Assembly: GCA_963422415.1 (NCBI GenBank)
Contig: OY729430.1
Location: forward strand, 2,666,001 to 2,730,000
Source: Bin34 sp963422415
GTDB lineage: Bacteria > Chloroflexota > Anaerolineae > Caldilineales > Caldilineaceae
Direction of reading: 5' to 3'
DNA: 64,000 bases
Made by a program: the position numbers and the translations under genes. The number at the start of each line of letters is the position of its first letter. The stretch's first letter is position 1. Below are positions 53,308-61,400 of this stretch, piece after piece. The notes beneath the pieces were generated by a model. It saw only the letters and a list, made by a program, of their open reading frames with translations, was not told where the DNA came from and did no database searches.

Positions 53308-56300
53308 ATGGTTCCCTTTCTCCCTGCCCTGCGGAGACTCCCCTCCATTTCGTCTTCGCGTATGCGGCGGGGGTGGCGATGCCTGCTGCTGCTGGGCTTG
53401 CTGGCGGGGGCTGGCGGCGCGACACGAGGCCAGCCCTCCGTCCCCCCTACCCCCTCTGCACAGACGACAGGAGACTACGCCCATCCGAGGACGCATCACG
53501 CAGGCCGCTATCACGTGATGCGCACGGGGGACTTCGTGGAGGCCGTCTTCACGACCACGCGCTCGCCGGCTGCGGGACGCTCGCCGCCGCCGGCGCTGTT
53601 CAGGCTGCCCCCGGAATTCCACCCGCCCTTCCCCGTCATGCGGCGCGGGATGGCCCAGCCGGTGGGCCCGGACGGCCACCCGGACCTCGCCCAGCCGGCG
53701 CTCCGCCGCGTCCGCCTGCAGGTGGACACGGACGGGACCGTGCGCTACCTGGCCCATCCCGATGCGACGGGTGTGGAGTACCTCGCCTACACCCTGCACC
53801 TGGCCTGGGGCGTCACCCCCGCCGCCAATGACCAGGCGGTGCTGCAGCTCTTGGCGAAGCCGGCACCCGAGAGCCTGCAGCCGAGGATGCAGGTCGAGTT
53901 CGAGGACGGACGCGTGACCGCCTTGGCCCTGTCTTGCGTCGACGGGTTCGAGCTCCCGCCCGAGCTGGGCCAGCTGTCACGGCTGCAGTCCCTGCACGCG
54001 GAAGGTCCGGCGCCACCCGATCTAGGGGATTGCGGATGGACCGGCCCGATCCCGCCTGAGCTGGGCCAGCTCGCCAACCTCACAGAGCTAAGGCTGGGCC
54101 ACAATTGGTTGACCGGCCCGATCCCGCCTGCACTGGGCCAACTCGCCAATCTGGTCACGCTGGATCTGGGCCACAATTGGTTGACCGGTCCAATCCCGCC
54201 TGCACTAGGCCAACTCGCCAACCTTACAGAGCTAGAGTTGAACTACAATCAGCTGACCGGTCCAATCCCGCCCGCACTGGGCCAACTCGCCAACCTCACA
54301 GAGCTAAGGCTGGGCCACAATTGGTTGACCGGCCCGATCCTGCCCGCACTGGGTCAACTCGCCAATCTGGTCGCGCTGGATTTGGGCCACAATTGGTTGA
54401 CCGGCCCGATCCTGCCTGCACTGGGTCAACTCGCCAATCTGGTCGCGCTGGATCTGGACCACAATTGGTTGACCGGCCCGATCCCGCCCGAGCTGGGCCA
54501 GCTCGCCAACCTCGCAGAGCTAAGGCTGGACTACAACCGGTTGACCGCCCTGCCGCCCGAACTGGGCCAGCTCGCCAATCTGGAAATTCTGAAGCTGGAT
54601 GGGAACGAGTTGACCGCCCTGCCGTCCGCGCTGGGCCAACTCGTCAATCTGGAAATTCTGAAGCTGGATGGAAACCGGTTGGCCACCCTGCCGTCCGAAC
54701 TGGGCCAGCTCGCCAATCTGGAAATTCTGGATCTGGATGGAAATCGGTTGGCCACCCTGCCGTCCGAACTGGGCCAGCTCGCCAATCTGGAAATTCTGGA
54801 TCTGGATGGAAATCGGTTGGCCACCCTGCCGTCCGAACTGGGCCAGCTCGCCAATCTGGAAATTCTGGATCTGGATGGAAATCGGTTGGCCACCCTGCCG
54901 TCCGAACTGGGCCAGCTCGCCAATCTGGAAATTCTGGATCTGAGCGAGAACCCGTTGACCGCCCTGCCACCCGAGCTGGGCCAACTCGCCAATCTGGAAA
55001 TTCTGAAGCTGAGAGACAATCAACTGACCATCCTGCCGCCTGCCATCGGCCAACTCCATAGCCTGACAGAATTGGGGTTGGCTAGAAACCGGTTGACCGC
55101 GCTGCCACCCGAACTGGGCCAGCTCGCCAACCTGAGATGGCTGCGCCTAGCAGGCAACCCTGTGACGATCTGCCTACCCGTCGACTGGCGGGACCAGGAC
55201 ATCAAGCGCATCCTGTCCGCAGGGAATTCCCCCTTGTGTACCGCCATGTCCACGCTCCCCACTCCCTCTGCACAGACGACAGGAGACTACGCCCATCCGA
55301 GGACGCATCACGCAGGCCGCTATCACGTGATGCGCACGGGGGACTTCGTGGAAGCCGTCTTCACGACCACGCGCTCGCCGGCTGCGGGACGCTCGCCGCA
55401 GCCGGCGCTGTTCAGGCTGCCCCCGGAATTCCGCCCGCCCTTCCCCGTCATGCGGCGCGGGATGGCCCAGCCGGTGGGCCCGGACGGCCACCCGGACCTC
55501 GCCCAGCCGGCGCTCCGCCGCGTCCGCCTGCAGGTGGACACGGACGGGACCGTGCGCTACCTGGCCCATCCCGATGCGACGGGCGTGAAGTACCTCGCCT
55601 ACACCCTGCACCTGGCCTGGGGCGTCACCCCCGCCGCCAATGACCAGGCGGTGCTGCAGCTCCTGGCGGAGCCGACACCCAAGAGCCCGCAGCGGAGGAT
55701 GCGGGTCGAGTTCGAGGACGGACGCGTGACTGCCTTGGTCCTATTTTGCGTCGACGGGTTCGAGCTCCCGCCCGAGCTGGGCCAGCTGTCACGGCTGCAG
55801 TCCCTGCACGCGGAAGGCCCGACGCTGCCCGATCTAGGGGATTGCAAACGGAGCGGCCCGGTCCCGCCCGAGCTGGGCCAGCTCGCCAACCTCGCAGAGC
55901 TAAGGCTGGGCCACAATCGGCTGACCGGCCCGATCCCGCCCGCACTGGGTCAACTCGCCAATCTGGTCACGCTGGATCTGGGCCACAATTGGTTGACCGG
56001 CCCGATCCCGCCCGCGCTGGGCCAACTCGCCAACCTCACAGAGCTAAGGCTGAACTACAATCAGCTGACCGGCCCGATCCCGCCCGCGCTGGGTCAACTC
56101 GCCAACCTCACAGAGCTAAGGCTGGGCGGGTATCATGCAATCGTCCCACCGCCCCCTATCGACAAATTCAACAACCGGCAAACTCTGAGAAGGAACCAGT
56201 TGGCCGCTCTGCCACCTGCCATCGGCCAACTCACCAATCTGGTCACGCTGGATCTGGATGGGAACCAGTTGGCCGCTCTGCCACCTGCCATCGGCCAACT

Positions 56301-58302
56301 CACCAATCTGGTCACGCTGGATCTGAAAGACAATCAACTGACCGTCCTGCCATCCGAGCTAGGCCAACTCCACAGCCTGGAAAATCTGCATCTGGATGGG
56401 AACGGGTTGACCATCCTGCCACCTGCCATCGGCCAACTCGCCAATCTGGAAAGTCTGCATCTGGATGGGAACGGGTTGACTATCCTGCCACCTGCCATCG
56501 GCCAACTCCACGGCTTGGAAAGTCTGCATCTGGCTGAAAACCGGTTGACCATCCTGCCACCTGCCATCGGCCAACTCCACGGCTTGGAAAGTCTGCATCT
56601 GGCTGAAAACCGGTTGACCACCCTGCCACCTGCCATCGGCCAACTCCACGGCTTGGAAAGTCTGCATCTGGCTGAAAACCGGTTGACCACCCTGCCACCT
56701 GCCATCGGCCAACTCGCCAACTTGGTCACGCTGGATCTGAAAGACAATCAACTGATCGTCCTGCCACCCGAGCTGGGCCAGCTCGCAGCCCTGAGGTTTC
56801 TCAGTCTAGCAGGCAACCCTGTGACGAGCTGCCTGCCCGTCGACTGGCGGGACCAGGACATCAAGCACATCCTGCTCGCAGGGAGTTCCCCCTTGTGTAC
56901 CGCCACCGTCATGTCTACACCCCTCGCCATACCTACACCCACAGCCCCCCTTGCCCCCTCTGTACAGACGACAGGAGACTACGCCCATCCGAGGACGCAT
57001 CACGCAGGCCGCTATCACGTGATGCGCACGGGGGACTTCGTGGAGGCCGTCTTCACGACCACGCGCTCGCCGCAGCCGGCGAGCGTCCCGCAGCCGGCGC
57101 TGTTCAGGCTGCCCCCGGAATTCCGCCCGCCCTTCCCCGTCATGCGGCGCGGGATGGCCCAGCCGGTGGGCCCGGACGGCCACCCGGACCTCGCCCAGCC
57201 GGCGCTCCGCCGCGTCCGCCTGCAGGTGGACACGGACGGGACCGTGCGCTACCTGGCCCATCCCGATGCGACGGGTGTGGAGTACCTCGCCTACACCCTG
57301 CACCTGGCCTGGGGCGTCACCCCCGCCGCCAATGACCAGGCGGTGCTGCAGCTCTTGGCGGAGCCGACCGGGAAGGTGTGGTTCGAAGGCGGGCGCGTGG
57401 CCGCCTTGGTCCTGTCTTGCGGCGACGGGTTCGAGCTCCCACCCGAGCTGGGCCAGCTGTCACGGCTGCAGTCCCTGCACGCGGAAGGTCCGGCGCTGCC
57501 TGATCGAGGGGATTGCAGACGGAGCGGCCCGATCCCGCCCGAGCTGGGCCAGCTCGCCAACCTCACAGAGCTAAGGCTGGGCCACAATCGGTTGACCGGC
57601 CCGATCCCGCCCGCACTGGGCCAACTCGCCAATCTGGTCACGCTGGATCTGGGCCACAATTGGTTGACCGGTCCAATCCCGCCCGCGCTGGGCCAGCTCG
57701 CCAATCTGGAAAGTCTGGATCTGAGCGAGAACCAGTTGAGCACCCTGCCGTCCGAACTGGGCCAACTCGTCAATCTGGAAATTCTGGACCTGAGCGAGAA
57801 CCAGTTGAGCACCCTGCCGTCCGAACTGGGCCAGCTCGCCAATCTGGTCACGCTGGATCTGGGCCACAATTGGTTGACCGGTCCGATCCCACCCGCGCTG
57901 GGCCAACTCCACAGCCTGGAAATTCTGCATCTGGATGGGAACCAGCTGACTACCCTGCCGCCCGAGCTGGGCCAGCTCGCCAATCTGGTCACGCTGGATC
58001 TGGGCCACAATTGGTTGACCGGCCTGCCGTCCGCGCTGGGCCAACTCCACAGCCTGGAAATTCTGCATCTGGATGGGAACCAGTTGAGCACCCTGCCGCC
58101 CGCGCTGGACCAACTCACAACCCTGACAGGGCTGGGTGGGAACATGTTGACCGCCCTGCCGCCTGAACTGAACCAACTCGGCAGCCTGACAGAATTATGG
58201 CTGAGCAAGAACCCTGTAATAAGCTGCCCGCCCGCCGCCGGGCCAGACCAAGACATTGACTCCCACCTGCCTGCAGAGAATCCCCCCTTGTGTATCGACT
58301 GA
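53308..58302 (+). CDS. Giant secreted leucine-rich-repeat protein 1 with three GDY modules
   Basis: About 1664 residues. The signal peptide MRRGWRCLLLLGLLAGAGGA is reached from ATG 53308 or 53362; 53308 is preferred because LRR2 conserves that spacing to the palindrome. Three modules follow, each a GDY domain, a set of 23-24-residue LRRs and a cap like GNPVTSCLPVDWRDQDIK..PLC. LRRs mix the plant-type LTGPIPPALGQLANL with the LTALPPELGQLANL form. In module 2 a disrupted unit (near 56121-56200) breaks the repeat. No membrane anchor or sorting motif is seen at the C-terminus. Likely an adhesion or recognition protein outside the cell. Confidence 0.9.
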   Translation: MVPFLPALRRLPSISSSRMRRGWRCLLLLGLLAGAGGATRGQPSVPPTPSAQTTGDYAHPRTHHAGRYHVMRTGDFVEAVFTTTRSPAAGRSPPPALFRLPPEFHPPFPVMRRGMAQPVGPDGHPDLAQPALRRVRLQVDTDGTVRYLAHPDATGVEYLAYTLHLAWGVTPAANDQAVLQLLAKPAPESLQPRMQVEFEDGRVTALALSCVDGFELPPELGQLSRLQSLHAEGPAPPDLGDCGWTGPIPPELGQLANLTELRLGHNWLTGPIPPALGQLANLVTLDLGHNWLTGPIPPALGQLANLTELELNYNQLTGPIPPALGQLANLTELRLGHNWLTGPILPALGQLANLVALDLGHNWLTGPILPALGQLANLVALDLDHNWLTGPIPPELGQLANLAELRLDYNRLTALPPELGQLANLEILKLDGNELTALPSALGQLVNLEILKLDGNRLATLPSELGQLANLEILDLDGNRLATLPSELGQLANLEILDLDGNRLATLPSELGQLANLEILDLDGNRLATLPSELGQLANLEILDLSENPLTALPPELGQLANLEILKLRDNQLTILPPAIGQLHSLTELGLARNRLTALPPELGQLANLRWLRLAGNPVTICLPVDWRDQDIKRILSAGNSPLCTAMSTLPTPSAQTTGDYAHPRTHHAGRYHVMRTGDFVEAVFTTTRSPAAGRSPQPALFRLPPEFRPPFPVMRRGMAQPVGPDGHPDLAQPALRRVRLQVDTDGTVRYLAHPDATGVKYLAYTLHLAWGVTPAANDQAVLQLLAEPTPKSPQRRMRVEFEDGRVTALVLFCVDGFELPPELGQLSRLQSLHAEGPTLPDLGDCKRSGPVPPELGQLANLAELRLGHNRLTGPIPPALGQLANLVTLDLGHNWLTGPIPPALGQLANLTELRLNYNQLTGPIPPALGQLANLTELRLGGYHAIVPPPPIDKFNNRQTLRRNQLAALPPAIGQLTNLVTLDLDGNQLAALPPAIGQLTNLVTLDLKDNQLTVLPSELGQLHSLENLHLDGNGLTILPPAIGQLANLESLHLDGNGLTILPPAIGQLHGLESLHLAENRLTILPPAIGQLHGLESLHLAENRLTTLPPAIGQLHGLESLHLAENRLTTLPPAIGQLANLVTLDLKDNQLIVLPPELGQLAALRFLSLAGNPVTSCLPVDWRDQDIKHILLAGSSPLCTATVMSTPLAIPTPTAPLAPSVQTTGDYAHPRTHHAGRYHVMRTGDFVEAVFTTTRSPQPASVPQPALFRLPPEFRPPFPVMRRGMAQPVGPDGHPDLAQPALRRVRLQVDTDGTVRYLAHPDATGVEYLAYTLHLAWGVTPAANDQAVLQLLAEPTGKVWFEGGRVAALVLSCGDGFELPPELGQLSRLQSLHAEGPALPDRGDCRRSGPIPPELGQLANLTELRLGHNRLTGPIPPALGQLANLVTLDLGHNWLTGPIPPALGQLANLESLDLSENQLSTLPSELGQLVNLEILDLSENQLSTLPSELGQLANLVTLDLGHNWLTGPIPPALGQLHSLEILHLDGNQLTTLPPELGQLANLVTLDLGHNWLTGLPSALGQLHSLEILHLDGNQLSTLPPALDQLTTLTGLGGNMLTALPPELNQLGSLTELWLSKNPVISCPPAAGPDQDIDSHLPAENPPLCID
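53461..53850 (+). repeat. GDY repeat 1 (390 bp), LRR1 module 1
   Basis: First of six near-identical 390-bp blocks, from CAGACGACAGGAGACTACGC to GGCGGTGCTGCAGCTC. It encodes TGDYAHPRTHHAGRYHVM, VFTTTRSP, FRLPPEF, VDTDGTVRYLAHPD and YLAYTLHLAWG. Type A at the internal inverted patch (SPAAGRSP). Confidence 0.9.
55273..55662 (+). repeat. GDY repeat 2 (390 bp), LRR1 module 2
   Basis: Same length and nearly the same sequence as repeat 1. Differences include FRPPF for FHPPF and GVKYL for GVEYL. Type A patch. Confidence 0.9.
56965..57354 (+). repeat. GDY repeat 3 (390 bp), LRR1 module 3
   Basis: Same block. It carries the type B patch (SPQPASVPQP) in place of SPAAGRSP.P. Confidence 0.9.
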
Positions 58303-58349
58303 GTATCAGCGACTGCAGGGCAGTTGTCCAAGGCACTTCTTCTAACTTA

Positions 58350-58369
58350 GCAATGGCAGCGCGTTTTAT
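58350..58369 (+). repeat. Shared 3' flank of LRR1
   Basis: GCAATGGCAGCGCGTTTTAT, 19 of 20 bases the same as at 63503-63522 after LRR2. It marks the right end of the duplicated gene unit. Confidence 0.6.
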
Positions 58370-58452
58370 ACCTAAAGGCTCACACCTGCCGTCTGATCGT
58401 CCGAGACAACAACGGCAAGATGTGGGGCTTGTGCATGCACCTACCTCCCCAA

Positions 58453-58475
58453 TGTAGCCAGCATGCTAGGCTACA
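58453..58475. promoter_or_regulatory. 23-bp palindrome before the second LRR gene
   Basis: Identical to 53278-53300, again ending 7 bases before the LRR start ATG (58483), and also preceded by CCCCAA. Confidence 0.6.
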
Positions 58476-58482
58476 TTGCGCA

Positions 58483-61400
58483 ATGATTTCCTTGCGGAAG
58501 CTCCCCTCCATTTCGTCTTCGCGTATGCGGCGGGGGTGGCGATGCCTGCTGCTGCTGGGCTTGCTGGCGGGGGCTGGCGGTGCGACATGGGGCCAGCCCT
58601 CCGTCCCCCCTACCCCCTCTGCACAGACGACAGGAGACTACGCCCATCCGAGGACGCATCACGCAGGCCGCTATCACGTGATGCGCACGGGGGACTTCGT
58701 GGAAGCCGTCTTCACGACCACGCGCTCGCCGCAGCCGGCGAGCGTCCCGCAGCCGGCGCTGTTCAGGCTGCCCCCGGAATTCCGCCCGCCCTTCCCCGTC
58801 ATGCGGCGCGGGATGGCCCAGCCGGTGGGCCCGGACGGCCACCCGGACCTCGCCCAGCCGGCGCTCCGCCGCGTCCGCCTGCAGGTGGACACGGACGGGA
58901 CCGTGCGCTACCTGGCCCATCCCGATGCGACGGGCGTGAAGTACCTCGCCTACACCCTGCACCTGGCCTGGGGCGTCACCCCCGCCGCCAATGACCAGGC
59001 GGTGCTGCAGCTCCTGGCGAAGCCGGCCGGGAAGGTGTGGTTCGAAGGCGGGCGCGTGGCCGCCTTGGTCCTGTCTTGCGGCGACGGGTTCGAGCTCCCG
59101 CCCGAGCTGGGCCAGCTGTCACGGCTGCAGTCCCTGCACGCGGAAGGTCCGGCGCTGCCTGATCGAGGGGATTGCGGATGGACCGGCCCGCTCCCGCCCG
59201 AGCTGGGCCAGCTCGCCAATCTGGTCACGCTGGATTTGAGAGACAATCGGCTGACCGGCCCGATCCCGCCCGAGCTGGGCCAGCTCGCCAACCTCACAGA
59301 GCTAAGGCTGAACTACAATCAGCTGACCGGCCCGATCCCGTCCGCGCTGGATCAACTCGCCAATCTGGTCACGCTGGATCTGAGAGACAATCGGCTGGCC
59401 GGCCAGATCCCGCCCGAGCTGGGCCAACTCCGCAACCTGGAAATTCTGAGGTTGAGCGAGAACCGGCTGACCGGCCCGATCCCGCCCGAGCTGGGCTACC
59501 TCCGCAACCTGGAAATTCTAGATCTGGCTGAGAACCGGTTGACCGCCCTGCCGCCCGAATTGGGTCAACTCGCCAATCTGGTCACGCTGGATCTGAGAGA
59601 TAATCGGCTGACCAGCCTGCTTCCGCCCGAACTGGGCCACCTTCGCAGCCTGGAAATTCTGAAGCTGGATAGGAATCCAACGGGCGTCCTCCCACCCGAT
59701 CTGGGTCAACTCGCCAATCTGGAAATTCTGAAGCTGAGTGGAACCGCATTGTACGCCCTGCCGCCCGAGCTGGGCCAACTCGCCAATCTGGAAATTCTGG
59801 ATCTGAGCCAGAACCCGTTGACCGCCCTGCCGCCCGAGCTGGGCCAACTCGCCAATCTGGAAATTCTGAATTTGAATAGGACCGCGTTGTACGCCCTGCC
59901 ACCCGAGCTGGGCCAACTTGCCAATCTGGAAATTCTGGATCTGAGCCAGAGCTGGTTGAGCACTCTGCCACCCGAACTGGGCCAGCTCGCCAATCTGAAA
60001 ATTCTGGAGCTGGATGGGAACGAGTTGACCGCCCTGCCGCCCGAACTGGGCCAGCTCGCCAATCTGGAAATTCTGCATCTGATAGGCAACCCTGTGACGA
60101 GCTGCCTGCCCGTCGACTGGCGGGACCAGGACGTCAAGCGCATCCTGCCTGCAGGGAGCTTCCCCTTGTGTACCGCCACCGCCATGCCTATACCCCCCGC
60201 CATGTCCACGCTCCCCACCCTCTCTGCGCAGACGACAGGAGACTACGCCCATCCGAGGACGCATCACGCAGGCCGCTATCACGTGATGCGCACGGGGGAC
60301 TTCGTGGAGGCCGTCTTCACGACCACGCGCTCGCCGGCTGCGAGACGCTCGCCGCCGCCGGCGCTGTTCAGGCTGCCCCCGGAATTCCGCCCGCCCTTCC
60401 CCGTCATGCGGCGCGGGATGGCCCAGCCGGTGGGCCCGGACGGCCACCCGGACCTCGCCCAGCCGGCGCTCCGCCGCGTCCGCCTGCAGGTGGACACGGA
60501 CGGGACCGTGCGCTACCTGGCCCATCCCGATGCGACGGGTGTGGAGTACCTCGCCTACACCCTGCACCTGGCCTGGGGCGTCACCCCCGCCGCCAATGAC
60601 CAGGCGGTGCTGCAGCTCCTGGCGAAGCCGGCCGGGAAGGTGTGGTTCGAAGGCGGGCGCGTGGCCGCCTTGGTCCTGTCTTGCAGCGACGGGTTCGAGC
60701 TCCCGCCCGAGCTGGGCCAGCTGTCACGGCTGCAGTCCCTGATCGCACGTGGAAGGCCGGACACTGCCCGCAGTGCTTGCGGATGGACCGGCCCGCTCCC
60801 GCCCGAGCTGGGCCAGCTCGCCAATCTGGTCACGCTGGATTTGAGAGACAATCGGCTGACCGGCCCGCTCCCGCCCGAGCTGGGCCACCTCCGCAACCTG
60901 GAAATTCTGAGGTTGAGCGAGAACCGGCTGACCGGCCCGCTCCCGCCCGAGCTGGGCCACCTCCGCAACCTGGAAATTCTGAGGTTGAGCGAGAACCGGC
61001 TGACCGGCCCGCTCCCGCCCGAGCTGGGCCAGCTCACCAACCTCACAAACCTAAGACTGAATATCAATCAGCTGACGGGGCCAATCCCACCCGAACTAGG
61101 CCAGCTCGCCAATCTGGTCACGCTGGATCTGAGAGACAATCGGCTGACCGGCCCGCTCCCGCCCGAGCTGGGCCAGCTTGCCAACCTCACAAAGCTAAGA
61201 CTGGGCCACAACCTGTTGACCGCCCTATCGTCCGCGCTGGGTCGACTCCACAGCCTGACATATTTGGATCTGGCCGGGAATCGGTTGACCGGTCCAATCC
61301 CGCCCGCGCTGGGTCGACTCTACAGCCTGACATATTTGGATCTGGCCGGGAATCGGTTGACCGCCCTGCCGCCCGCGCTGGGTCGACTCTACAGCCTGAC

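Noticed and set aside
53900..58250. Regularly spaced near-identical units, which could be mistaken for a CRISPR-like array
   Set aside because: The units are 69-72 bases, in frame and encode LRRs. There are no unique spacers and no cas genes.
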